Assembly (NCBI GenBank): GCA_964639245.1
Contig: CAZXCU010000016.1
Span: 60,175-124,174, forward strand
Direction of reading: 5' to 3'
Source of the DNA: SB15 sp964639245
Lineage (GTDB): Bacteria > Chloroflexota > Anaerolineae > Aggregatilineales > J027
DNA: 64,000 nucleotides
The position numbers and the translations under genes were made by a program. Shown here one piece after another: positions 50,396 to 59,675 of this stretch (position 1 is the first letter of the stretch; each line of letters opens with the position of its first letter). Below the pieces are notes generated by a model. That model ran no database searches. It was not told where the DNA came from and saw only the letters and a program-made list of their open reading frames with translations.

Positions 50396-52225
50396 TTAGG
50401 GCTGAAACATTATTTTTCCCTCACAAACCTGCATCTGAATCTGAGAGTTACCCCGCGTGTAGGGTTGAAACGCACAGGTTTTCACTGCGCCGTCTGTTTG
50501 CCAGCCCCAACGTTGCATCATTGTTTCCGCCCATTTCTGCGGATTTTCCACTTTTTCAGGGATGAGATATTCCAGTGGGGTGGAGGGCTGGTTGTTTAAG
50601 GAATCCCGAATTTCGCGTCGCAGTGTCCAATCTTCCGCCGGATACCACAATTCATAGTCGAATCCATTCATGGGAATCACTTCGCGGGGGGTATAGGCAT
50701 CATAAACGGCGTTTAACACAGGTTCGGGGTAGAACTGCGCCCGAAAGATAATTAGCCCGAAACCTTGATTTTCAATCACTTGGATTAAATTCGTCGGGTC
50801 AAACAGGTCATTTTGATACAGGTTGAGGAGCTGGGTAGGATTGCTAATGACTTCGCGGTTCGCTTGAATGCTAAAGCCAGCTTCTTCGCTCATCACGGGC
50901 AGGTCGCTGGCCTTGATGCGCTCGACAATTTCCCATCCATTTTGTTCGTCCAGTTCTGAGGTCAGGTGTCCGATGGTCGCATAACCGGGTGTCCATCCCG
51001 CCGAATCGTAGAGCGGGTAGCGATGTCCCGGTGCTGGTTCAAACCCAAGCGTTTCGCTGAGGGGTTCAAAAATCGTGCCACTGGTCGGCATTTTGACCAC
51101 ACTCACCCCATAAACAATCATCAAAACAAGTGTGGCTAAACCAAACGGCAGGGGACTTAAATTTTTAGGTATAAATTTGCTGAAAAACCGTACAATGTAG
51201 TTATCAGGAAAATGCCATGTCTGGTTGAGGGTGCGGGTGATAAAAATGCCTGCCAGAATACAGCCTGCCGCTAGACTTGTCGCAAAATAGCTGTCTCCCG
51301 CGCCCCATTTGCCAGCCCCGAAGGTACTGGCTGTTGCAATGACAAACCACACCGCATAGAGAGACAGTCGGGCAAAATACAATTCGTAGATGCACAGCAG
51401 CCCGGCCAGCAGCAAAATAGGCCAATGCAAACGGGCATATTGTTTCATCAGTCCGACGAATTGAGAGATGATAAATTGATTCACATTGGCGGCAACCACA
51501 TTGGTGTACCAGTGTCCATCGGTCACGAGGTTGAGCAGTAAAAAAATGACCCCGGCAGCAGCCCCAAACCCGATGCCATACATTATTGAACGATGTGGAC
51601 TGCGAATAAACAACCATGCAAACACTGCTACACAGGTATACATCGCCAGTTGTTTGGTGTAACCTGCCACCAAAAGCAATCCGATGCCCCACAACAAACG
51701 CTGGCGCAGCTTTTTGTCCTGATAATCAAACACATTGGCAAGCATGACCACTGCCAGCACTTCAAACATGACCATGAAATAATGTTGGCGGAACAACGGG
51801 CCAATATGATAAATATAATTTGAGGCTAAAAAGGCCAAACCCATGAGCAAACCAATATCGCGCCGCTTGCCCTCCCGGTAGACCGCATAGCCAATCGCAC
51901 CCGCCGTGACCAGTGTGCCTAAAAATCCAAACAAGCGCCCATACCAGTAGCCTTCCCCGAAAATCCACACAAACGGCACCAGCACGACATGATAAATCGG
52001 TGGATAATTACTGGCGTAAAAAGGCCATGTCTCGTTATCTCGATACGGCGATTTGCCTTCGCTCAGGTAAATCGTGTCTACCAGTTCAAAGCCTTCGCCT
52101 TGATCATAGTCAAAGGGGAACTGCATCAAATGAATACTGTAGTAGGTATAGATAAAAAAATGCAGTGTCATGAGCAGCAGCCCGACACCTAGTAAAATGC
52201 GTTGTACGTTTGCCCATCTATTCAT
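50396..52225 (-). CDS. Multi-pass GT39-like (PMT/ArnT superfamily) glycosyltransferase
   Basis: 609 aa, at least 10 hydrophobic segments in the first ~400 residues. The first periplasmic loop carries the acidic site expected for GT-C enzymes (MQFPFDYDQGEGFELVDTIYLSEG). The C-terminal ~200 residues are a soluble domain with no membrane segment. It would transfer a sugar from a lipid donor outside the membrane. Acceptor unknown. A small two-helix membrane gene lies 3 bp upstream. Confidence 0.8.
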   Translation of the reverse strand: MNRWANVQRILLGVGLLLMTLHFFIYTYYSIHLMQFPFDYDQGEGFELVDTIYLSEGKSPYRDNETWPFYASNYPPIYHVVLVPFVWIFGEGYWYGRLFGFLGTLVTAGAIGYAVYREGKRRDIGLLMGLAFLASNYIYHIGPLFRQHYFMVMFEVLAVVMLANVFDYQDKKLRQRLLWGIGLLLVAGYTKQLAMYTCVAVFAWLFIRSPHRSIMYGIGFGAAAGVIFLLLNLVTDGHWYTNVVAANVNQFIISQFVGLMKQYARLHWPILLLAGLLCIYELYFARLSLYAVWFVIATASTFGAGKWGAGDSYFATSLAAGCILAGIFITRTLNQTWHFPDNYIVRFFSKFIPKNLSPLPFGLATLVLMIVYGVSVVKMPTSGTIFEPLSETLGFEPAPGHRYPLYDSAGWTPGYATIGHLTSELDEQNGWEIVERIKASDLPVMSEEAGFSIQANREVISNPTQLLNLYQNDLFDPTNLIQVIENQGFGLIIFRAQFYPEPVLNAVYDAYTPREVIPMNGFDYELWYPAEDWTLRREIRDSLNNQPSTPLEYLIPEKVENPQKWAETMMQRWGWQTDGAVKTCAFQPYTRGNSQIQMQVCEGKIMFQP

Positions 52226-52228
52226 CGG

Positions 52229-52447
52229 TTATGCAGGGGTATCTCCCAGAGGCAGCAAAGAAAATCCTACCAGAACAATTAACACGGCAAGGCCAAGTGC
52301 GGCCTGCTGCGAAGGGCCAAAACCGCCTTCAGGGTCGCTCAAGCCGAGTGCATCAAACAAAAAAACACCCACCAGCCCAAGCACCCCGCCCACAATTGCC
52401 AGCAGTCCCAACTGACGTTTGGTTAAGGTAAAATCAAAATCTTGCAA
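52229..52447 (-). CDS. Small two-helix membrane protein
   Basis: 72 aa from a TTG at 52447 with GAGAGG upstream; the longer open frame runs into the promoter area of the divergent gene and is not supported. Two membrane segments (LGLLAIVGGVLGLVGVFLF and AALGLAVLIVLVGFSLLPLG) are joined by a Gly/Pro loop. It is followed by the GT39-like gene 3 bp later. Function unknown. Confidence 0.65.
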   Translation of the reverse strand: MQDFDFTLTKRQLGLLAIVGGVLGLVGVFLFDALGLSDPEGGFGPSQQAALGLAVLIVLVGFSLLPLGDTPA

Positions 52448-52550
52448 AAAAACCTCTCTTTGGCAAGCAATCGCTATAGTAACACGAAACTCATTGTTTG
52501 AAACCGCGTATAGTATCCTAGAATGAGGTTGAGATGGAGCAAAGGTAATC

Positions 52551-53258
52551 ATGGATAACAAAGATTTCTTCGACTCAGAAGTCGAATCACCAATTAATCC
52601 TCCCCTCGATGAAGGGGTTGAAATTCCCGTTCGTAGCAAAATCCGTGAATCGCTGGAAAAAGCACGGGACGAAGGACGCGATATTGTAGACGAATATGAA
52701 CAGCGCTACTACGGGTCACACCCGCCCAAATCTCAGGAAGACAACAGGCTGGCAGTACCCAAACGCTACCAACGGGCGGTACGGACTGCCCCCGCCAATG
52801 TGACCGAAGATGAAAAACTCTGGGCGGCGGTTGCCCATGCCAGTGGGCTACTTACAATTGGGATGCTGGTCTTAACAGCGGGAGTTGGTTCGCTAGTTAC
52901 CCTGCTTATTCCGTTTGGTATTTATCTGTTTCATCGGCATACATCAGAATACGTTGCTAATCATGCCTTGCAAGCTCTTGCAGCTCAGGTCATCGGCACA
53001 ATCGGCGCAATCGCATTGATTATCGGGGTAAGCGTTGTCACTCTGATTCTTGCTATCATCCTTGCTTTTACGGTGGTTGGCATTATCCTTTGGATACCGT
53101 TGGGACTTATTGCCGCAATTGCGATTTGTGCATCGCTGCTGATGCCATTTGTTGTTCTCATTTACAGCATGATTGGCGCGGTGGATGCCTTTGAAGGCCG
53201 TTACTTCAAATACCCATGGATTGGCGACTGGGTAGACGGGCATATGTACGAAGGCTAA
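52551..53258 (+). CDS. DUF4870-domain membrane protein
   Basis: 235 aa. A disordered, charged N-terminal ~85 residues lead to a DUF4870 module: KLWAAVAHASGLLTIGMLVLTAGVGSLVTLLIPFGIYLFHRHTSEYVANHALQALAAQ, then two more hydrophobic segments. Function unknown; such proteins are common in many bacteria. It stands alone between divergent and convergent neighbours and has its own terminator. Confidence 0.87.
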   Translation: MDNKDFFDSEVESPINPPLDEGVEIPVRSKIRESLEKARDEGRDIVDEYEQRYYGSHPPKSQEDNRLAVPKRYQRAVRTAPANVTEDEKLWAAVAHASGLLTIGMLVLTAGVGSLVTLLIPFGIYLFHRHTSEYVANHALQALAAQVIGTIGAIALIIGVSVVTLILAIILAFTVVGIILWIPLGLIAAIAICASLLMPFVVLIYSMIGAVDAFEGRYFKYPWIGDWVDGHMYEG

Positions 53259-53263
53259 CAGGA

Positions 53264-53290
53264 AGGATGGCAAACCCACGCCATCCTTTT
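53264..53290 (+). terminator. Intrinsic terminator after the DUF4870 gene
   Basis: AGGATGGC / GCCATCCT (53264-53287, 8-nt loop) followed by TTTTATTTT. It lies between converging genes and may work in both directions. Confidence 0.88.
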
Positions 53291-54336
53291 TATTTTGTCG
53301 CTAATTCATACGCATTTTGGGCGATAATCGGGTAAATTTCGCCCAGCATGGCAAACCGTTCGTCCTGTGTTTGTCCACGATGATAGCGCACGTAAATTTG
53401 CGCCACAATCACCACCACACGGTAGAGTGCCAGCACATGATAAAAGCGGATATGTTCGACTGAACGACCACTTTTTTCTGCGTATCGGTGTACCAGCGCT
53501 TCCCGGCTCAAAAAATCCCCCGCAGGCATTCCCAACAACCCTTGATAGTACGGCGGGTCGCTTTTTTCTGACCAATAGGCCAAGAGTGTGCCTAAATCGA
53601 CCAGTGGGTCACCTAAGGTACACATATCCCAATCAAAAATGGCGACCATTTGAGCGGGCGTGTTGTGAGCAAACATGACATTATCAAGTTTGTAATCGTT
53701 ATGCAGCAGAGTAACAGACGGGGAATCGGGTTGATTTTCCTTGAGCCACCCATACACCTGCTCAAAAATCGGCACGTCTTTGACTTTGGCCTTCTCCCAC
53801 CGCCCATACCAACTGTCGATTTGCCGTTCCACAAATCCCTGGGGTTTGCCTAAATCTCCCAGCCCCAGCGCTGCATAATCCACAGCATGAAATTTCACCA
53901 GATTGTCTATCAGTGTTTCGCTCATCTGGCGGGGGGCATCGGGTAGGGCGGCAAAATGGGCGGGCATCTCGCGGCGGACGACTGTACCTGTTCGCCGTTC
54001 CATGATTAAAAATGGTGCGCCGAGAATTCCCCCATCCTCACAAAAATGATACGCACGCGGCGCAGGGGGGAATGCCTGATATAACACCGAGAGGACGCGA
54101 AACTCCCGTGCCATATCATGCGATTTTGGGGCAACTGGCCCAAGCGGAGGTCGTCGCAGCACATATTCCTGTTCGCCAAAACGGAGCAAATAGGTGAGGT
54201 TGGCGGCCCCGCCGGGAAATTGGGTTACTTGAAGCGGTTGGTCTGCCCCCTCCAATGTATCGCGTAAATAAGCGGCGAGTTTTTTTTCATCAAATTGTTC
54301 ATCTGGGCGCACAGGAATCGTTTCAGAAAATGACAT
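53290..54336 (-). CDS. Phosphotransferase family protein (APH fold, ACAD10/11-like)
   Basis: 348 aa. APH-type kinase fold: LTQFPGGAANLTYLL-like start, LRRPPLG and PFLIMERRTG; the Brenner-type loop VTLLHNDYKLDNVMF with catalytic Asp; the metal Asp in AIFDWDMCTLGDPLVDLGTLLAYW. Length and motifs resemble the kinase domain fused to acyl-CoA dehydrogenases in animals (ACAD10/11), which phosphorylates 4-hydroxyacyl-CoA. The substrate here is not known. No acyl-CoA dehydrogenase is adjacent. Confidence 0.87.
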   Translation of the reverse strand: MSFSETIPVRPDEQFDEKKLAAYLRDTLEGADQPLQVTQFPGGAANLTYLLRFGEQEYVLRRPPLGPVAPKSHDMAREFRVLSVLYQAFPPAPRAYHFCEDGGILGAPFLIMERRTGTVVRREMPAHFAALPDAPRQMSETLIDNLVKFHAVDYAALGLGDLGKPQGFVERQIDSWYGRWEKAKVKDVPIFEQVYGWLKENQPDSPSVTLLHNDYKLDNVMFAHNTPAQMVAIFDWDMCTLGDPLVDLGTLLAYWSEKSDPPYYQGLLGMPAGDFLSREALVHRYAEKSGRSVEHIRFYHVLALYRVVVIVAQIYVRYHRGQTQDERFAMLGEIYPIIAQNAYELATK

Positions 54337-54464
54337 GTTGCACTTTAGCCTAAGAGTCTTTTAAAAAGTAAGGTCATATTGCTCTATGTTGCAATTCCTA
54401 TTTTAACCTATACTCATCAGCAACAAGAATATTTTTCAAAAGCATGGCTTATGGAGACTCATTG

Positions 54465-56435
54465 ATGCGGACATGCCTTTTGTTGCTTTTCGTGCTGCTG
54501 TTGGCGGCTTGCTCAGACAGCGAACCATCCACCCCTCAGCCAACCCGAACCCCTGATATTTCTATTCCAACACTGCTTTCGCCTGCCCCAAACAGTATGG
54601 TTGGCTATCATGTCCCGATTAATCTTGTATGGGAGCGTAATGAGCCGTTGGGAGAAAATCAGGTTTATTCCGTTCATATCGCAAAAACGGGTGAACCTTT
54701 GCAGGATATTCAATGGATAGGCGAAACATCCTATGATGTGCGCTGGTTTGCTCAAGAAGGCGGAGTCTACGATTGGCAGATTCTCGTCCTGCAATTAACC
54801 AACGGAGCCTATGAAAAAACACTGGCAGCCAGTCCCATTCAACAATTTGTTGTTCCCGCCATCGCCGATGAACTGATTCAAACGCTGTTGCTGCCCGATA
54901 CCGCCAATTTTCCCAATGACTGTTCGCTTATTTCTAAAACCAATGATGAAAAAGCCTATACGGGTCTTGCCGCACCCTATCATGGTTTGACCGCCGATGG
55001 TGTGTATATGTTTAACTATGCTGAATATGCCGTTTTTCAAGAGGCCGGCTGGCAATCCACCCCCTACCATGTTGGAAATATCGCCGCGCTGGGGTTTGCG
55101 GCGTGGTGTTCTTTTGATGACCTATATGGCTTGGCGGTGGGCTTACGACAGGCCGACTGGTATGTTGAAACGGCCGTGCTGCACGGAGATTTTGCGACAT
55201 GGCATTACCAATTTGCCAATCATGAGTTTGGATTGTATGACTATTGGACTTCGGCCTATGGTAATTCCAACGCAATTTACACCCTCATTTATGCTCACGC
55301 CATTACCGGCGATAAAAAATATCTGGAGATGGCCCAAAAAGCCGTCAACAGCTTTTTACACACAGGCGATGAGCATGGGGTAAGCAGCCTTATGGACGAC
55401 GGCGAAAGCCTCATTTTTGAAGAAACCATCGGGCCGGGGGTGGCGGGTTCACGGGTGCTGAATGCCCATCTGCTGGCAATCCGTGCGCTGGAATTTTACG
55501 CCGATTATACAGGGGATGAAACCGCCCAAAACTTAGTCGATATGGGCATCAACACGGTTCGGAACTATTTGCCCGATTTTGATGTAGAAACCATGTCGCT
55601 TTATGCGTTAGGGCCGCAACCACAGCGCTCTAATTCGCGTTTTTTGTTGTTTCACACCCAGCATATTCAAGAACTGATTGGCCTGTATGAACGCACCCAA
55701 GAACCTATTTTTTTAGACTATGCGTTTAAGTGGCAGGGGTACATGACCGAACCCTATCCCGTCGATACCTATGTGAATGAGATTTCTGCCGAAAATCTGA
55801 TTTTGCAAGCACCGGATACCCTCGAAATCAGAGCCAATTATGCGGTGGATGCCCACACAACCGATTCCGTCATTTTGGATTTAAAGGAATCTAAGCCGAT
55901 TGCGTCTTTCGGCTTTGATTTTATTCAAACACAGGGACGGAACGCGACTTATCCCACCGCCTACACGATTTTTGTCTCCGACGATGGCGAAAATTGGCAA
56001 CCCATCTTGAGCGAAGAAAATCATTTTGCTAGTGAGGGCAGTCATCGTTTTGAAAATATTGAAGGACGCTATCTCCAATTTCAACTCGATACCGTAGAAA
56101 ACCCCAATGCAGAGGAATTCATCTTTGGGGTGGTGCGGGTGGACGGGGAGGATTACTGGCAAAATCCTATTCTCATCCCCCAAGCCGACACGCTGTATGT
56201 GGATATTCGGGTATCCCAATCGGTGAGTGCAATTGAACTTCCGCTCACAAAACCTCTTGAAATCTGGGTAGAGGTGTCTGATGATAGGCAAACGTGGCAA
56301 ACGCTAGTTGAGGAATCTGCGCCGATAAGGGTTAAAAACATCCTTACCCTGCCCGAATCAACATGGCGCTACCTCAAAATTCACAGTGTGGGAGAAAATT
56401 TCCCTGCCATCACTCAGTTGACCATACGGAATTAA
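54465..56435 (+). CDS. Lipoprotein with D-glucuronyl C5-epimerase-type domain
   Basis: 656 aa from the ATG at 54465 (TATGGAG upstream). Lipobox LLLAAC. Residues ~30-125 look like a fibronectin-type fold. Residues ~165-430 match the C-terminal domain of D-glucuronyl C5-epimerases: an alpha-toroid with SNAIYTLIYAHAITGDKKYLEMAQKAVNSFL, RVLNAHLLAIRALEFYADYTGDE, and LLFHTQHIQELIGLYERTQEPIFLDYA. Two F5/8-type beta domains (~440-650) follow. It is an anchored outer-face enzyme that could epimerise uronic acids in a surface glycan. Start of an envelope gene cluster. Confidence 0.83.
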   Translation: MRTCLLLLFVLLLAACSDSEPSTPQPTRTPDISIPTLLSPAPNSMVGYHVPINLVWERNEPLGENQVYSVHIAKTGEPLQDIQWIGETSYDVRWFAQEGGVYDWQILVLQLTNGAYEKTLAASPIQQFVVPAIADELIQTLLLPDTANFPNDCSLISKTNDEKAYTGLAAPYHGLTADGVYMFNYAEYAVFQEAGWQSTPYHVGNIAALGFAAWCSFDDLYGLAVGLRQADWYVETAVLHGDFATWHYQFANHEFGLYDYWTSAYGNSNAIYTLIYAHAITGDKKYLEMAQKAVNSFLHTGDEHGVSSLMDDGESLIFEETIGPGVAGSRVLNAHLLAIRALEFYADYTGDETAQNLVDMGINTVRNYLPDFDVETMSLYALGPQPQRSNSRFLLFHTQHIQELIGLYERTQEPIFLDYAFKWQGYMTEPYPVDTYVNEISAENLILQAPDTLEIRANYAVDAHTTDSVILDLKESKPIASFGFDFIQTQGRNATYPTAYTIFVSDDGENWQPILSEENHFASEGSHRFENIEGRYLQFQLDTVENPNAEEFIFGVVRVDGEDYWQNPILIPQADTLYVDIRVSQSVSAIELPLTKPLEIWVEVSDDRQTWQTLVEESAPIRVKNILTLPESTWRYLKIHSVGENFPAITQLTIRN

Positions 56436-56439
56436 TATC

Positions 56440-57849
56440 ATGTTTTTTCGACGTAAGAAAAATCGTAAGGTGCTGGTCGTGGGGTTAGATTGCGCTGACC
56501 CCACGCTGGTTTTCGATCAATTTGCTGCTGATATGCCCAACATCACCCGACTCAAAAATCAGGGTATCTGGGGAAATTTGGCTTCGACTATCCCCTGTAT
56601 TACTGTTCCCGCATGGAGCAGTATGCTGTCTAGCCGTGACCCCGGTGTATTGGGATTTTATGGATTTCGTAACCGCGCTGACCACAGCTACGATAAATTG
56701 ACGATTGCGACCAGCCTTGCTGTCAAAGAGCCGCGCATCTGGGATTATTTGACCGAAAATGGCAGATCTTCAACGGTGATTGGTGTACCGCAAACTTACC
56801 CCACCCAACCCTTAAATGGACATATGGTGAGCTGCTTTTTAACCCCCAATCAAGATTCGCAGTTTACCCAACCGCCCGAATTTCGTCAGGAAGTGCTGGG
56901 GCATACTGACAATCATTATATGTTTGATGTGAAGGGCTTCCGTACCGACAACAAAGAATGGCTGCTGCAAGAATTAATCGACATGACCGAGCAGCGCTTC
57001 AAGCTCCTGAATTATACGATCCCGCGTGATGATTGGGATTTGTTCATGTGGGTAGAAATGGGTGTTGACCGGATTCATCATGGCTTCTGGCGTTTTCATG
57101 ACCCCCAGCACCGCCTCTATACCCCCAACAACAAATTTGAACATGCCATCCGCGATTACTACAAACAAATTGATGAGCGCGTGGGCAAAATTATTGAACA
57201 AGTGCCGGACGATACCATCATTTTGGTCGTGAGTGATCATGGGGTACGGCGCATGGATGGTGGCGTATGTTTGAACGAATGGCTGTGGAAAAATGGCTGG
57301 CTGGCTTTCAAAAATCCCCCTCCTGAAGGGCAAATTACCAAATTTGAGCAGTTGGAAATTGACTGGTCAAAAACGCGGGCATGGGGCGACGGTGGTTATT
57401 ATGGGCGGGTGTTTTTGAATGTCCAAGACCGCGAACCACAGGGTATTATTCCCCAAGCCGCCTACGAAGAAACCCGCCAAGAATTAGAAGTTGCCCTCAA
57501 CACGATTACCGATGCGGATACAGACCAAATTGTGGGGGCAGAATGTCACCGTCCCGAAAAAATCTACCAGATGACCAACGGTGTCGCGCCTGATTTCATC
57601 GTCTATTTCGGCAATTTACATTACCGTTCGATTGGCAGTCTGGGGCATGGCAAATTTACCACCCGTGACAACGACACCGGGCCGGATGATGCGAATCATG
57701 GGCCGGAGGGCATTTTCATCTGGTATGACCCCAAAAGCAACCAGACCGGCGAACGGCACGGGCATCAACTCATGGATATTTCGCCCACGCTGCTCAATGC
57801 TTTTCATCTGGATGTTCCTGCCGCCATGCAGGGAAAGGTCATCCGTTAA
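56440..57849 (+). CDS. Alkaline-phosphatase-superfamily phosphodiesterase
   Basis: 469 aa, no signal peptide. Type I phosphodiesterase/nucleotide pyrophosphatase fold: VLVVGLDCADP (metal Asp near residue 17), IPCITVPAWSSM with the probable Thr nucleophile at residue 55, metal site VVSDHGVRRMDGG, and the last ligand in GHQLMDISPTLL. Substrate unknown; superfamily members act on phosphoesters of sugars, lipids or nucleotides. It starts 4 bp after the epimerase stop and ends at the GT39-like start, so it belongs to the cluster. Confidence 0.85.
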   Translation: MFFRRKKNRKVLVVGLDCADPTLVFDQFAADMPNITRLKNQGIWGNLASTIPCITVPAWSSMLSSRDPGVLGFYGFRNRADHSYDKLTIATSLAVKEPRIWDYLTENGRSSTVIGVPQTYPTQPLNGHMVSCFLTPNQDSQFTQPPEFRQEVLGHTDNHYMFDVKGFRTDNKEWLLQELIDMTEQRFKLLNYTIPRDDWDLFMWVEMGVDRIHHGFWRFHDPQHRLYTPNNKFEHAIRDYYKQIDERVGKIIEQVPDDTIILVVSDHGVRRMDGGVCLNEWLWKNGWLAFKNPPPEGQITKFEQLEIDWSKTRAWGDGGYYGRVFLNVQDREPQGIIPQAAYEETRQELEVALNTITDADTDQIVGAECHRPEKIYQMTNGVAPDFIVYFGNLHYRSIGSLGHGKFTTRDNDTGPDDANHGPEGIFIWYDPKSNQTGERHGHQLMDISPTLLNAFHLDVPAAMQGKVIR

Positions 57850-59672
57850 TGTTAGCAAAATGGGGTGGATCACGATTCACCCCTGCCACGTTTTGGCTGC
57901 TGGTGATTTTGCTCCTCGCAACCGCTACCCGCTTTCATGCGCTTGATACCCGCAGTTTGTGGGAGGATGAAGGCTGGACACTCCTGCTTTCCAGAGGGTC
58001 AATCGGGCAGATTGTCGAAACAATGGCCTATGACCAGCACCCCCCCCTTTATTTTGTGCTGTTTGGTCTCTGGCATGATGTCACGGGCAATACCGAATTT
58101 GCTATCCGTGCTTTTTCGGTGTTCGCAGGAATTCTCAGCACCGCCGCGATGTACCAATTGGGCAAAACATTGTTCAATGTCCGTGCGGGACTGTTTGCAA
58201 CCGCCCTTTTCGCTGTTTGGGATTTTGCGATTGATATTGCCCAAGATGCCCGTCAATATGGCTTGCTCACCCTTTTTGTCCTGCTTTCTTGCATTTTTTA
58301 TTTTCGCTATCTCAAGTCTCCCACCCGCGCTCACGGGGTCTACTGGTTCATTTTTTCCATCTTGGCGCTCTACACGCAATATGTGGCGGGGGTGGTCTTA
58401 GCGATTCAAGCCCTGCACTGGCTGCTCATTTTCCGCCAGCGCATTCTGGATGGGATGATTCGCTTCGGGTTAATCGGGTTGGCATTTTCCATCTGGGGGA
58501 TTGTGTTTATCCACCAAAATCAGGTACGCTGGGATGACCCGATTTTTTATCAAAGCGGCCTTCCCAATAATCAAGAAACTTTTATCCTCATCCGCGATGC
58601 CCTCATCACCCAACAATTTGGCCTCATCATCGGCTTGTTTTTACTCGGCAGTGTTTTTATTACCTATCTCCCATACTTCAAAATGAAGGTGCGCCCCAGC
58701 AGCAGCATTATTTTTTTGATGCTATGGACTATTTTGTATATTGGCCTGTTTGTTTACCTGAATGAATCGCGGGAAATTTTACGGATTCGCATTTTTGCGA
58801 TTGTCTTACCGCCCATTTTGCTCCTTGTGGCGCATGGTCTCGCCAATTTACAGCCTGTCCCGCAATTTTTTTTAATCTTGGTGTTGTTGGGGGTCAATTT
58901 AACGACCATCGACAGTCGCCAAAATAACCCACCTTGGCGCGAAGTCACCCGGAATATTACGAATTTGCATCAGGCGGACGAATTGGTTTTGATGGATATT
59001 TGGGTCGGAGATTTTCCCGCCCGCTATTATATTGACCGTCAGATGGATACCGAGTGGGTTTCCTTACGCGAACTACGGGACGAAAAACGGGACTTTTTTC
59101 TGCCAGAACTCAAAGCGCTCTTAGAAAATCGGACGGCTTTCTGGCTGATGCGCTGGAACGATGACCCCGCCGAATATGATGGTCTGCTGGCCGAAATGGG
59201 TTTTCAGCGCACCGCCTCGCCCTATGTGGAGCATGTAGGCAACAAGCTCTATTCTCATCGGTATGACCGTTTGACCGATGAAACGTTGGCAACCTTTGGT
59301 GAGTCCCTCACTTTAATCAAATCGAATGTTGAGGGGGAAATCCAAGCAGGTAACACGCTAAAAATTACCCTGTGGTGGGCTGCCATTCAACCTCCGCCAG
59401 TCGATTACAGCATTTCCGTCTTTTTAATGGATGAAAATGGCACGATTATTGCGCTCAAAGACAAACCACCCCTCACACCCACCAGCGCGTGGCTGCCGGA
59501 TGTGATTCATTTTGATCAGCATGAACTCCCCCTGCCAGAAAATTTGCCGGATGGAGAATTAACGCTGGGGGTACGGGTGTACTGGTATGTGGAACCAGAG
59601 AATCCGCTGGCTGTAAAATCTGATAGAGTAGGGGTAGCAAACGAGACGTTTGCCGTGATTGGGAAGGAATAA
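57849..59672 (+). CDS. GT39-like membrane glycosyltransferase (PMT/ArnT superfamily)
   Basis: 607 aa. The GT-C signature is at the first loop: LDTRSLWEDEGWTLLLSRG, with the acidic DE pair. Around eleven hydrophobic segments follow, then a soluble C-terminal domain of ~200 residues with a beta-rich end (ITLWWAAIQPPPVDYSISVFLMDENGTIIALKDKPPL). It likely moves a sugar from a polyprenyl carrier onto an external acceptor. It shares its first base with the stop of the phosphodiesterase gene and is 3 bp before the LysM lipoprotein gene. Confidence 0.85.
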   Translation: MLAKWGGSRFTPATFWLLVILLLATATRFHALDTRSLWEDEGWTLLLSRGSIGQIVETMAYDQHPPLYFVLFGLWHDVTGNTEFAIRAFSVFAGILSTAAMYQLGKTLFNVRAGLFATALFAVWDFAIDIAQDARQYGLLTLFVLLSCIFYFRYLKSPTRAHGVYWFIFSILALYTQYVAGVVLAIQALHWLLIFRQRILDGMIRFGLIGLAFSIWGIVFIHQNQVRWDDPIFYQSGLPNNQETFILIRDALITQQFGLIIGLFLLGSVFITYLPYFKMKVRPSSSIIFLMLWTILYIGLFVYLNESREILRIRIFAIVLPPILLLVAHGLANLQPVPQFFLILVLLGVNLTTIDSRQNNPPWREVTRNITNLHQADELVLMDIWVGDFPARYYIDRQMDTEWVSLRELRDEKRDFFLPELKALLENRTAFWLMRWNDDPAEYDGLLAEMGFQRTASPYVEHVGNKLYSHRYDRLTDETLATFGESLTLIKSNVEGEIQAGNTLKITLWWAAIQPPPVDYSISVFLMDENGTIIALKDKPPLTPTSAWLPDVIHFDQHELPLPENLPDGELTLGVRVYWYVEPENPLAVKSDRVGVANETFAVIGKE

Positions 59673-59675
59673 AAC